Below, piece after piece: positions 1 through 8,852 of a stretch of 64,000 nt of DNA. The DNA lies in assembly GCF_013401555.1 (NCBI RefSeq), contig NZ_CP058552.1:4092001-4156000 (forward strand), in the 5' to 3' direction. Position 1 is the stretch's first letter, and every line of letters begins with the position of its first letter. The translations under genes and the position numbers were made by a program. A model generated the notes under the pieces. The model was not told the DNA's origin. It saw only the letters and a list, made by a program, of their open reading frames with translations, and ran no database searches. Source of the stretch: Paenibacillus sp. E222 (GTDB lineage: Bacteria; Bacillota; Bacilli; Paenibacillales; Paenibacillaceae).

Positions 1-93
1 TAAAAACGTGAGCTATGACTTCGAGTTTATATAAGATCTACTTGTGTACTTAGCGCTGAAACTTTTCTGTTTATTATGAAGATTTATACTTAT

Positions 94-283
94 TCATGAA
101 GTTTGTCCGATCCAGTTGTTCTTCAGCTTCTCTAGTTCCCCTTCATTTTCGGGGTATATTTTGACGGAGCTGTTTGGGTCGTTTCGTGATTTTTTAAACT
201 GGCATTGAGTTGGAATGAAGGCGACTCGAATTGGTGGGTCGTCTTTTTTCTTTTCTAGGGGCTTGATGGTTTGCGCCGGATGT
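94..283 (-). pseudogene. Remnant of an unidentified gene, C-terminal part
   Basis: An open frame of about 62 codons on the minus strand ends at a TGA at 94-96 and has no start codon. It is charged and proline-rich at its beginning and ends in NWIGQTS. I do not recognise the family. The absence of a start and ribosome binding site, and the decayed surroundings, suggest the tail of a lost gene. Confidence 0.3.
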
Positions 284-296
284 TCAGGTCAGCGAG

Positions 297-532
297 ATGC
301 CAAATACGGTTGAGGCATTATGGAATATCGAGCTTTTATATGGAAAGCATCCGTCCTATACGGAGAGTAGGTATGCGGTAAAGTTAACAACAAAGCTGGA
401 GGGGGAGCTTCGAAGTGCTCCTTGGTCATCGATTTGAGGGATAAGTTCGATGAGTTCCTCAGAGATTTTAATGTTTTTGGAAGTATGGAGAAGGCAGAGC
501 TGCATCAAACCATTGATTATGTGAAGCTTTAA
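297..532 (+). pseudogene. Frameshifted remnant of an unidentified gene
   Basis: Two overlapping frames read as one protein if one base shift near 420 is allowed. The first part starts with ATG at 297 (MPNTVEALWNIELLYGK) and stops at 437. The second (DLRDKFDEFLRDFNVFGSM) runs on to a TAA at 532. The family is not recognised. The shift and the lack of a clear ribosome binding site point to a dead gene. Confidence 0.35.
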
Positions 533-1012
533 ACTTCATATTCTGCAGAATTAGCATAATGTATTTATTAAGAACCCCTTTTATATCTTTAAAGCCTCTA
601 ATCCAATTGGACACTCGAAGCCACCTCAGATACACTAAATGAAATGAGGAGAGCGTCCATGAAAAGATGGAAACGGGGAGGTTACAGTCCCATCACACAC
701 GTTGAAAACAGCATTAATCAATCCTCAGTATGATCCTTTACAGACTTACGTTTCTCGGTTGGAGCGTCCAGAATGGGTAGCTGTAGGAATGATGGGAAAA
801 CTTCTGATAAGAAATGATGGCACATGTCGAGAGAACGGGTACTGTATAGAACGTTATTTCATTTTTTTGTATATGTAAAACCGCTTTACAGCGGTGTAAG
901 CGTAAGTTAATCAAATTATCGAACAGAGCAGTAAAATGTTGTTGTTGAAAGATGTAAAAAGGAAAAGCTTTTAGTTAGAATCTGAAAAAGATATTTTAAA
1001 GGAATCAACAAA

Positions 1013-1041
1013 AAACGAGCCTTAGTAACTGAGGCTCGTTT
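1013..1041. terminator. Terminator-like hairpin
   Basis: A perfect 10-base stem (AAACGAGCCT with AGGCTCGTTT) encloses a 9-base loop. An A-run precedes it, so it would work best for minus-strand transcription, but no gene is seen on that side. It may be left over from a deleted gene. Confidence 0.5.
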
Positions 1042-1197
1042 GTGCAGAAGCCACTATTGGCTCCAAAAGTTGTGATTGGTTTAAGACAGTGGTTTCTCAC
1101 TGACCAAATAGCGATAACAATTCTACCCTATTTCAGAGAATTTGACCATACTTTAGCTTTATAGTTATTGTCCTTGGTTCGAGACCAGAACCGTGCT

Positions 1198-1233
1198 GGA
1201 ATGGACAAAAACTTAGTCCGATTGCCGATTAGA
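1198..1233 (+). repeat. Dispersed repeat, copy 1 (IS-end-like)
   Basis: The core GGACAAaAACnTnGTCCGATT followed by GCCGATTAGA is shared with copies at 4225-4254 and 58492-58529. Similarity runs into a short tail containing CTAAG. Short dispersed copies without a transposase look like orphan ends of an insertion sequence. The family is not identified. Confidence 0.5.
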
Positions 1234-1589
1234 TATAAATCTAAGCATTGAGCATATCACTTAAAACCTCATTAAGTACCGTAACACATGTAAATGGGCC
1301 TTGCAGGGCCAGAATAACGTACAGTTCAATTACGGCCATCCAGACCTAAGTTTGGATGAGAAGGAAAAGAGTTTCGACCAGTAGGCCCGTATCGTCAATA
1401 GTTATTAAAAAAACCAAGTTCTTTTGCTTCTTCGACGTTAATGCCTAACCCAAAGTGTCTATCTCTATTTTTCCTTATATCTTTAAACTTATGTAAACCA
1501 AAATGCGTCCTCTTAATCCATAAGGTATAATTTTATAGTAAATGATTCTTTCAGTTAGCAATATAACTTAAAATCTATAGGAGACTCTA

Positions 1590-2459
1590 ATGGCCATTGA
1601 ACAGTATAGTGATATTTTATTGGACTCAGCTCCACAGGTGTCTCAGGCTAACTACACTTACAGACAAAGTGCGAATGTCCTTTTCAATTTCATGCCTAAA
1701 CTTGAATACCTGAAAAGTAAATTAAGCAAAAAAGCAATGATTCCGAGATTTTATGAAGAGAATATCACATACTTGGATTTGACCGAGATGGATAAAGTTG
1801 CATTTCCTATGGTTTGTTTCTGTGATATTCATCTAAACAAATTAACGTACCATATGGGAGGCACCAATAGCTCTGATGGATATGGGCGATACGGAATTGG
1901 TATGAGCAAGATGTGGGGCATCCAAGAAGGTGTTCAACCGATTAGTTATATGAATAGTTCATCGGCTTTACTCTCTGACTTCAAAACAGCATTCAAACAT
2001 GCTATGGAACAAATGCGTGATGGTACTGGGGATGAAATCCTTCATAATCAATTGGCAACACAACTGCTTTTTATCAAACCATTAAACGGAGAAATGGCAA
2101 AGCAAAGAGGGACTTCTTTCGAACACATTTCTAAGAATTTTCATGATGAGAGGGAATGGAGATTCGTCCCCAATTTTAGTGATGTATATACAGATTTGAG
2201 TTTGATAATTCCACAATCGGTTTTGGTGAATAATTTGAACAATGTGGTATGTAATGCATACTCAGACGGCATTGAACAAAAAGAAGAACTGTGGTTGAAA
2301 TTTGATTATGATAAGATTGAATATCTAATCGTGGATACGGTTGAAGATCGAGATAATTTAATTCATTTCATCATGAATGATTTACACACTGATCAAACCA
2401 CAAAATATATTCTAATCTCTAAAATTATGGTATTTACTCAATTAGAGAAGGATTGGTGA
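1590..2459 (+). CDS. abiGi: AbiGi-like protein, abortive infection antitoxin candidate
   Basis: A 289-residue protein that I assign to the AbiGi family (Pfam PF10899), first described as half of the lactococcal AbiG phage-resistance system. The family signature is visible as CFCDI (residues 76-80), YGIGMSKMWG (101-110) and HDEREWRF (about 185-192). No signal peptide or membrane segment is seen, so it should be cytoplasmic. The ATG is preceded by AGGAGAC. It lies 3 bases upstream of an AbiGii-like gene of the expected length, and that pairing strongly supports the call. In the family AbiGi is thought to be the antitoxin of a two-component abortive infection system. That this pair protects this host is inference. 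The surroundings are decayed mobile DNA. Confidence 0.75.
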   Translation: MAIEQYSDILLDSAPQVSQANYTYRQSANVLFNFMPKLEYLKSKLSKKAMIPRFYEENITYLDLTEMDKVAFPMVCFCDIHLNKLTYHMGGTNSSDGYGRYGIGMSKMWGIQEGVQPISYMNSSSALLSDFKTAFKHAMEQMRDGTGDEILHNQLATQLLFIKPLNGEMAKQRGTSFEHISKNFHDEREWRFVPNFSDVYTDLSLIIPQSVLVNNLNNVVCNAYSDGIEQKEELWLKFDYDKIEYLIVDTVEDRDNLIHFIMNDLHTDQTTKYILISKIMVFTQLEKDW

Positions 2460-2462
2460 AAC

Positions 2463-3653
2463 ATGTTTTCCAACTTTAAAGAATCATTTAAAAAATCAGA
2501 CGGTCGTATAATCCCAAAAGAAATCGTTGAGTCTCTCAACAAAAGGTTGCCTGATGGTCTTATATATAAGCGAGTAGCTAATGACCTGGTTGTTGCAGTG
2601 CCTAGTGAAGGTAGGGCTATGCAGATGTCTGCCAATATCAAAATCCCTGAAAGTTTAAGAATCTACAAACCGGAGGAACTTTTCGATATAATCTATAGAA
2701 GTCAAACTGAACTTAAAATTGATAAAAATGTGCCAGTTAAAATAAACGGGATCGAGATACCATTAGATGAAGCGGCATTAGCTCCTTTATTAGCAAGTGA
2801 AAATACTGAATTCTACTTACAGCCAAAGCCATTCCCGCCACCTCACGTAGTTGAATTTTCTGGATATGGGCACACTAGATCTCTAACTATGCAAAGGCAG
2901 CCGCTTGCTGATCTTAATAAAACGCTATTAAAAAATATAGATAATGACGGTCTGCAGGTATCCATGACAGTACTTGAAGATATAGAAACACTTCAATTTT
3001 CCTTTAATTTTAATCTCCAAAAAGTTAATTCCATCGATGAATTATTAAGTGTTTTATTAGTATATCAGGCATTTATTCAAGGCGACGGGCAGGTAGTTGG
3101 AATGAGATTACCCCCTTCGCCAATCAACGATGTAGAGAGTGGGACATTGAATGAACTATTAACGTTTTGGAAAAAGATGAAAAGTGTTGAGAACAAGTTG
3201 GGAGTCCATTTTTCACTAGATTTGCCTCTTAGTGATGAGGAAGACATCTGGTTAATTAAACTGTACTCGTCCTTTGTAAAAGAAGTGCCGTTCAGAGAAA
3301 ATATTAAGTATACTTCGATTACATTCGATCCTCCTGAGGATTTTGATAAAGATCGGTTAATCAGTCAAACCGCCGGTTTTACATTTGTGCAGCCTGAGAA
3401 TATTAATTTACTTGAGGTAGATCTGGAATTGTTTGCAGTGATGGGCGTATATAATTTGCGTATTTCAGATATAATTCCTAGTATAAAAGAGCAAGGTAAG
3501 TTGGAATGTATACTTGAAAATAAGTCCTCTCAGAAAAGCTTTCGATCAATGAGATACTTTAAGACGTATGAAGAGGCTTTGGAGTTTCAAAAGAACATAA
3601 GACCACTTCATGAGGCCAGAGATTTGTTCAGCATTTTTGAAGAAAATAAATAA
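2463..3653 (+). CDS. abiGii: AbiGii-like protein, abortive infection toxin candidate
   Basis: A 396-residue soluble protein, translationally linked to the preceding AbiGi-like gene (3-base gap). The length is almost the same as lactococcal AbiGii (about 397 residues), and the gene order matches. The N-terminal region (KESFKKSDGRIIPKEIVESL) resembles the opening of AbiGii family proteins as I recall it. AbiGii is regarded as the toxic component, and in Lactococcus AbiG interferes with phage RNA synthesis. I see no catalytic motif I can name. The reading frame is intact, unlike most genes nearby, so selection may still hold it. No clear terminator follows; a hairpin at 3887-3906 is the first candidate. 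Confidence 0.68.
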   Translation: MFSNFKESFKKSDGRIIPKEIVESLNKRLPDGLIYKRVANDLVVAVPSEGRAMQMSANIKIPESLRIYKPEELFDIIYRSQTELKIDKNVPVKINGIEIPLDEAALAPLLASENTEFYLQPKPFPPPHVVEFSGYGHTRSLTMQRQPLADLNKTLLKNIDNDGLQVSMTVLEDIETLQFSFNFNLQKVNSIDELLSVLLVYQAFIQGDGQVVGMRLPPSPINDVESGTLNELLTFWKKMKSVENKLGVHFSLDLPLSDEEDIWLIKLYSSFVKEVPFRENIKYTSITFDPPEDFDKDRLISQTAGFTFVQPENINLLEVDLELFAVMGVYNLRISDIIPSIKEQGKLECILENKSSQKSFRSMRYFKTYEEALEFQKNIRPLHEARDLFSIFEENK

Positions 3654-3886
3654 CTTTATCTTAGTGAGCAGTTTTACTCTAATGTGTAGATTCAATTGGA
3701 TTGATTTTTTCATATCGTGATAAGATCGATCTAATTTATAATATTGACTAACTAATATAGAGAATGGTGAATAGATGCTACTACGTAAGCGGCATGACAC
3801 GATGATGGACCTTGAAGTATTTTATGACGACGTGATTCGGTAGTAGCGGTTTAATCTGGTGTTATTCAAATTTGGCCAATTTATTA

Positions 3887-3908
3887 TGGCTGCCTTCATT
3901 GGCAGCCT
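3887..3908 (+). terminator. Possible terminator of the AbiG operon
   Basis: The inverted repeat GGCTGCC - TTCATT - GGCAGCC is followed by a short T-rich run (TTTCC). It lies about 230 bases after abiGii with no gene between. The T-tract is weak, so function is uncertain. Confidence 0.4.
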
Positions 3909-4144
3909 TTCCAGTGCTTCATGAAGGATATACCATAGTTCTCATTTTTGTTTTCATTTTCCGAAAGTTAGTATTGAAGTGATTTGAATAATAGCCACAG
4001 GAAACAGTCGTTTACCGCGGTGGTGGTTATCTTGCACCGAATTTTGGATGGAGTCAGCTCGTAGTTCTCAAAAAGTTGTAACTTTATATCACATTAAAAG
4101 CCGCTAACTCGTTTTATATGCAAACTATAGAAGGAGTAATTGCT

Positions 4145-4297
4145 ATGAGAACATTATCTTGCGTCGTCATCGGTGCCGAGTATGCGGGAATACATGCCAT
4201 TAAAGAAATCCGAAAATTGTGGGGGGACAAGAACATGATCCGATTGCCGATTAGAAGTATATCTATTCTAACTCTGCCTGCTAAGTCATTAAGCTAA
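4145..4297 (+). pseudogene. NAD(P)/FAD oxidoreductase, N-terminal fragment
   Basis: It starts with a good ribosome binding site (GAAGGAG) and ATG. The first 25 codons read MRTLSCVVIGAEYAGIHAIK, the dinucleotide-binding start of NADH dehydrogenase-like flavoproteins. The usual GxGxxG is here GAEYAG, so one glycine is already lost. Homology stops at 4225, exactly where dispersed-repeat copy 2 begins, and the frame closes at 4297. The gene was therefore cut by a mobile element or a rearrangement at this repeat. Confidence 0.6.
4225..4254 (+). repeat. Dispersed repeat, copy 2 (IS-end-like)
   Basis: GGACAAGAACATGATCCGAT followed by TGCCGATTAG matches the copies at 1198 and 58492. It forms the breakpoint of the truncated oxidoreductase at 4145. 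This is direct evidence that the repeat behaves like a mobile-element end. Confidence 0.55.
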
Positions 4298-4300
4298 CGG
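4283..4300 (+). repeat. CTAACGGG-type repeat, copy
   Basis: TTAAGCTAACGGGCAGGTTA resembles TTCAACTAACGGGCAGGTCA at 5273-5292 and the inverted repeats at 5203-5220 and 6652-6669. The family looks like a second type of orphan insertion-sequence terminus. Confidence 0.4.
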
Positions 4301-4522
4301 GCAGGTTAACGTAGGAAAATAGATATGGACGTGACTGAAACGGAGCTTTTAAATCTATATAGATTGAACTTGAAAATATCTTATAAGGGAAGAGAGACGG
4401 AGGAGAAGTTAGAAAATGTAGGAGCGATAGCGTCCGCCTTTGTCACCGGATTTCTACCGTGAATATCTGGGAACAACAGCGGCCGGAAGTAGAAGCATTC
4501 ACTGGAGTCACGCTAATTCCAG

Positions 4523-4566
4523 AATAAAAAAAATCAGGAGCCATTGTCGAAAACAATGGCTCCTTC
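4523..4566 (-). terminator. Terminator of the secreted-protein gene at 4582-5052
   Basis: The stem GGAGCCATTGT / ACAATGGCTCC has a 5-base loop (CGAAA). On the minus strand it is followed by TGATTTTTTTT. It lies directly downstream of the gene ending at 4582, as an intrinsic terminator should. Confidence 0.8.
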
Positions 4567-4581
4567 TTTATGAAATTACTA

Positions 4582-5052
4582 TTATGATAAACTTGATGGA
4601 ACATCAGTATCAGTCGGGTTTTCATCTTTTTCATTTAAGAGCAACGAATTGGGATACGATTTAAGAAATGTTGATTCATCTACTTTTAAAAAAAACTCGC
4701 CTTCAAAAATTAGTTGATTCGTATTAGGTCCGATTTGATCTAACTTTCTTGCTATCTCAGATTCCTTAAAGATACTTTGTTCATCTGCTCGCAAGAACAT
4801 GCCATGAGGTGTATATAGTTGACTAAAATACCCTTTTGTGAGTTTTGATTCTACGGATTCTACGATTTTTACTGATTCTTCGAATTTTACGGATTTTACG
4901 TTATTTGTTGAAAAATTAGTGTTAACAGGATTTTCAACTGTCTTATTTACAGTTTCCATTTCTGGATTGGTGTCTGCTTTTGAATTCGATATTAATTCCA
5001 CTCCTGAAATAATAGTCACTGCAAAGGCTATTAAATATATTTTTTTAAACAT
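4582..5052 (-). CDS. Small secreted protein of unknown function
   Basis: A 156-residue protein with an N-terminal signal sequence: lysines at positions 3-4, a hydrophobic stretch to about residue 20, and probable cleavage near SKADT. The mature part is rich in Val, Glu, Asn and Thr, with repeated FEESVKIVESVESK-like heptads that may form a coiled coil. I do not recognise a family. The start is ATG with a GGGCGAGG-like ribosome binding site, and a good terminator follows the stop at 4523-4566. It stands alone between mobile-element remnants. Export to the cell surface or medium is inferred from the signal peptide only. Confidence 0.55.
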   Translation of the reverse strand: MFKKIYLIAFAVTIISGVELISNSKADTNPEMETVNKTVENPVNTNFSTNNVKSVKFEESVKIVESVESKLTKGYFSQLYTPHGMFLRADEQSIFKESEIARKLDQIGPNTNQLIFEGEFFLKVDESTFLKSYPNSLLLNEKDENPTDTDVPSSLS

Positions 5053-5367
5053 ATTATCCTCGCCCTTTCTATACCAACAATTATTTCCTACTTTAAAACA
5101 TTATATTCACTAAAATGGTAAGGGCCTATTTGGCTTTGCAGTACAACTAGTTTCCGAAACAAAATCCCGACTCATGGCAGCTCATTTCGCGCAGGACACC
5201 TATTGAACTAACGGGAAACGATAGCGTAATAAAACCAAGAAAGCAGCTGATCACTTTGATCAGTTGCTTTAATTCAACTAACGGGCAGGTCACTGGAATA
5301 AAAAGGGGTTTGCATTGATGATATAGAACTATTTTAATGACCAATATTTTTGAGGTGAGATTAAGTA

Positions 5368-6300
5368 GTGATAAACATACAACCTATAGATTTGCATAGC
5401 GTTAAAGACGGGGAGATTATCAACGGACTTATCTACATCACTGATTACACACCAAAGACAGATGCGGCAGGTAAGGCACCTATATACGGTACTTGTCATT
5501 ACTACGGTAAGACAATAGGTTTCAAGATTTGTGACGAGTACCTTCAGAACAATCTCAACATCAACAACCTTGTAGGGGCTATTGCCTTGATTAAAGGCAA
5601 TGTTGATTCCTACAACGATAAAATCGAGTTGACATTAACAGAAATAAACTTCCAGCACGGTGTAACGGATATCAATATCTTTTACAAGCGAGTAGATGTG
5701 GAATCGGTTTTCAAAAGTTTCGTGCAATTTGTAAACAGTAACCTCACTCAGCCCGCTGCAACTCTATTATTCGGCATTTTTCAGAAGGAAAATTTGTTCG
5801 ATCCGTTCAAGGTTACTTGGGCGGGTGCGAAGATGCATGACGCTCAGATCGGTGGTTTGATGAACCATACGATGAAGATGCTTCGTCTTGCTAGAACCTT
5901 GATCGAAAATGATTCTCGACTAGCTCCTTGGGCTGATTTACTCTACCTGAGCATTATCCTTCATGTTATAGGTAAGGTGTTAGAAATTGAAGATGGTGTT
6001 TACACAGAGTTGTCCTATATAAGTCACAGGGTTTTTGGTGCTGAGATCACTATGAGAAATAAAGATGAAATCGTGGTGACGTTTGGCGAGAAGTTTTATT
6101 ACGATATTATCTCAGTTCAGTTGGGGCATCACGGTGAATTTGCCGATAAGCCAGTAACCATTTGGGCTTACATCGTTCACCTCATTGACATGCTTGAAGC
6201 TCACACTACAGGATTCTTAGACAAGTTGGAGAATGGCGACTTTAAGACTAAGAATGGTCAGAAGACGGTGTATGTCAACTCGTCCAATCTGGTCGTATAG
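5368..6300 (+). CDS. YhaM-like OB-fold/HD protein with altered HD motif
   Basis: At 310 residues it is close to the 314 of YhaM, a 3'-5' exoribonuclease of Firmicutes. Residues 1-95 look like the OB-fold RNA-binding domain. Residues about 155-290 carry the HD-domain layout: GGLMNHTMKMLRLA (162-175), ILHVIGKV (197-204), and GHHGEF followed by HLIDMLEA. The diagnostic HD pair is His199-Val200: the metal-binding aspartate codon is GTT at 5965-5967 instead of GAT. That single change should weaken or abolish nuclease activity. The GTG start has the ribosome binding site TGAGGTGAG. It lies in a segment bounded by inverted repeats and is probably an acquired second copy, not the housekeeping yhaM. 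An RNA-binding pseudoenzyme is possible. Confidence 0.65.
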   Translation: MINIQPIDLHSVKDGEIINGLIYITDYTPKTDAAGKAPIYGTCHYYGKTIGFKICDEYLQNNLNINNLVGAIALIKGNVDSYNDKIELTLTEINFQHGVTDINIFYKRVDVESVFKSFVQFVNSNLTQPAATLLFGIFQKENLFDPFKVTWAGAKMHDAQIGGLMNHTMKMLRLARTLIENDSRLAPWADLLYLSIILHVIGKVLEIEDGVYTELSYISHRVFGAEITMRNKDEIVVTFGEKFYYDIISVQLGHHGEFADKPVTIWAYIVHLIDMLEAHTTGFLDKLENGDFKTKNGQKTVYVNSSNLVV

Positions 6301-6480
6301 AAGGCGTATCTGATGTATCGATAGATAAGTTACCTTCATTTCTTCCCCTCTGGCAAATGATGTTGGAACGAAAGGGTTTGGTAAAGATTGATTCCGCCTA
6401 ACGGGTTAACTAAGAGATGCCGTTAATAATCTTATGTATCAATACCTTTGAGCTTACCGGCTGGATAGCGACCGGCGGTG
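6301..6480. other. Intergenic stretch without a recognisable gene
   Basis: A short tail after the YhaM-like gene. It contains CTAACGGGTTAACT (about 6401), similar to the other CTAACGGG repeats. Nothing else is supported. Confidence 0.4.
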
Positions 6481-6651
6481 ATGAACTTGATAGTTGAAAT
6501 TGATGGTTATTTTGAAAATGTACTTATCATCGGCAAGACATGTTCAATTTCGGAATTAAAAAGGAAATATAAAAAAGGCAAAACCCGTTGTACAGACATA
6601 AGTAAATTTGCAGATATTTTTTGTAGGATGATTTTTGTTTTATTGAGCTAA
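6481..6651 (+). CDS. Small ORF ending at an inverted repeat, probably truncated
   Basis: 56 codons starting MNLIVEIDGYFENVLIIGK. The first 45 residues look like real coding sequence (balanced composition, ...KYKKGKTRCTDISKFADIFC). The last residues and the stop come from the CTAACG repeat at 6643-6669, so the natural C-terminus is probably lost. No strong ribosome binding site. Family not recognised. Confidence 0.35.
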   Translation: MNLIVEIDGYFENVLIIGKTCSISELKRKYKKGKTRCTDISKFADIFCRMIFVLLS

Positions 6652-6669
6652 CGTTTCCCGTTAGTTCAA

Positions 6670-8665
6670 TGTCTTGGCGCATAAATACGGTCAGTATCCG
6701 TATCAATTACAACATCTGGCCTAGGGTCTTGATGAGATCGTGAAGCAAGCTCGCAGCCGAATAGACAACTTCTCGTATCCGCTAGGCGAAGGGTTGGGAA
6801 GCTATAGCCGATCTGCGTACGATGCCCTTCTCGCTAAACTCGACCATGCGGAGGAATTATCTACCGACGCAAGTTTGACGGAAGAGCAATTCAACGAAGA
6901 ACGGAGTTCCCTTGCCGAGCTGGAAGCCGCTCTGTTAGCTTCGCTCAATAGTACGCAAGATGGCGTGTTTTATAACGCTTATCGGGATTTCTCCAGCGAT
7001 GAGACGGGTAAATACCCATTTGGCTTTAACATCGAAGACCTGACCAATGGCGCTACCGCAACAGTTCAGGAAGAGGAAGGAAATAAATTCCTTCGGTTGA
7101 CCACAACCGCTACCGCAGGCAAAGCCAACCTGTTCCTGCCTTATCTGGGTGAGGTGACAGCTGGGGCAGATCAACGCATTGTTATCGAATATCGCGCACG
7201 ATTAAACACCAACTTCCAGTACGCCAATGGCGCTATGACGAGGAACGACAGCGGGACTAGCAATTATTCTATGGTCTCTGCGTTTGAAGGGCAAGCTGAT
7301 CGTGCAGGATGGCGCTTCCAAGAAGACCGTCCAAAACTACACCATTAACACGTGGTACAAAATTAAAATGGTAGCCAACTGGGATGCCAAGACTTATACC
7401 GTCTATATCAACGATAATCCTGATCCGGTCGCTACTGACTTCGTTTTCCGCCATACGGGCAGCAACAAGCTGACCGGCCAGCGGTTTGGCATCGACGGCT
7501 ATGCCAACGCGTCCATCGACTTTGACGATTTCAAAGTGATGGTTACCGGAGGAGCTAAGGCAACTCCTGTTGGACTTGGGTCAAGTAATGAAACAGCGGC
7601 AGGCGCTAACGATGGAACCATCACGGGCGTGAACGCCTCTATGGAATGATCTTCGGACAATGGGAGCACGTGGTCCATTGTAAAGGGGGATACTCTGCAC
7701 AATCCGGCTCCGGGAACTTATTGGATTCGTTACCGTGAGATCGATGACTATAAAGCCAGTGCCCATGTGGAGTTAACCATCAAAGGTTATGATCAACCGA
7801 CGAACCCCTCTGGGCGGAGGTGGATCTAGCAGCTCTACCAACACGTCTACAACAGTCAAAAACGAGGACGGCAGTACGACAACCATCGTTACGAATAAGA
7901 CAACCGGTACAGTAACCGAGACCACCACTTGGCCTAATGGAGTTAAAGTGAAACGATCACGACTTCCCTTGCGGAAGTAACCGCCAATGTCCATCTACCA
8001 GAAGGCGTGGCAGATGCGCGGATTACGATCCCCGCGAAAAATGCCTCTGCTTCGACTGTAGCCTTACGGTCAGGGAAGACGGCTCCTGAAAAATCATTGG
8101 AGACTCTGTTCTAACCAAAGATGGAGTGAGCTTTATAGCCAAAGGCGATATGACGGTTAAATTGATCGACAACAAGATTACCTTCAAGGATGTGCCTGAC
8201 AGCTATTGGGCGGCCGAAGCGATAACCTTTGCCGCCAGCCGAGAACTGTTCCTTGGAACGGGGCAAGGCGTATTTATTCCGGGTGAATCCATGAGCCGTG
8301 CCATGTTCTTTACTGTGTTGGCTCGCCTCGACGACGTTGAGACCGAAGGCGGTGCGAATTGGTACACCAAGGCGCAAAACTGGTCTGTAACGGCCGGGAT
8401 TAGCGACGGCAGCGCCCCGGATGCAGCCATTACCAGGGAGCAATTGATCACTCTTTTGCCCGGTACGCCGACAACCTGCAACAAGCGGCAACGGTAAGAG
8501 CTATGCCGACAGCGGCGAGGTTTCCGTTTGGGCAAAGGAAGCGATGAACTGGCTGTGGCGCAAGGGATCATGAACGGCAAGCCGGGGAACCTTCTGGCGC
8601 CTGCAAGCAGCGTCACTCGAGCTGAAGTATCTGCCATACTTGCCCGCTTTATAACTTCGCGCTAG
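6670..8665 (+). pseudogene. SLH-domain surface protein, multiply frameshifted
   Basis: Fragments of one long extracellular protein are spread over all three frames. From 6740: a helical linker (SYDALLAKLDHAEELS-type, common in Paenibacillus surface glycosidases), then a LamG-like jelly-roll domain (YRDFSS... to DFDDFKVMVTG, frame change near 7290). A low-complexity GGGGSSSSTNTSTT linker follows near 7820, then SLH repeats (FKDVPDSYWAAEAITFAASR, 8190-8250; MNGKP...VTRAEVSAILARFI, 8570-8655). Stops or shifts occur near 7290, 7648, 7820, 7955, 8110 and 8450. The 5' end is cut exactly at the inverted repeat at 6669. SLH repeats would have anchored it to the cell wall. A terminator follows the last repeat. 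Confidence 0.8.
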
Positions 8666-8674
8666 CTAGGCATC

Positions 8675-8718
8675 ACCCGTAAAGAGCCTTGAGCAATCAA
8701 GGCTTTTTACGGGTTTCT
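8675..8718 (+). terminator. Terminator after the SLH pseudogene
   Basis: ACCCGTAAAGAGCCTTGA pairs with TCAAGGCTTTTTACGGGT around a short loop, and TTTCTTTC follows. It isolates the dead surface-protein gene from the sugar-transport operon. Confidence 0.75.
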
Positions 8719-8852
8719 TTCGGATTACTTATATCACCACGATTTTAAGTTATTACAAAATTCATTTAAATGAGTACATTTTTATAATTTCCCCGGTAGC
8801 TATAATGAAAATATGAGAGCTCCTCTTAATACAGCCGGAAGGAGGGAAAGAA

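Larger units (their letters stand above)
533..1589. other. Gene-poor decayed region
   Basis: No convincing gene lies here. The stretch holds short open frames of 20-30 codons, one terminator-like hairpin (1013-1041) and one copy of a dispersed repeat (1198-1233). It ends with the AT-rich leader and ribosome binding site of the AbiG-type operon. Confidence 0.5.
5203..6669. mobile_element. Segment bounded by 18-base perfect inverted repeats
   Basis: TTGAACTAACGGGAAACG at 5203-5220 is exactly inverted at 6652-6669. Between them lie the YhaM-like gene and a small ORF, but no transposase. At the right edge the repeat also pairs with an adjacent TTGAGCTAACG (6643-6653), as if two element ends had been joined. 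It may be a passenger-carrying element mobilised in trans, or two independent IS scars. No target duplication was confirmed. Confidence 0.4.

Noticed and set aside
4440..4664. 74-codon plus-strand frame
   Set aside because: It runs through the terminator hairpin and antisense to the secreted-protein gene; composition is not coding-like.
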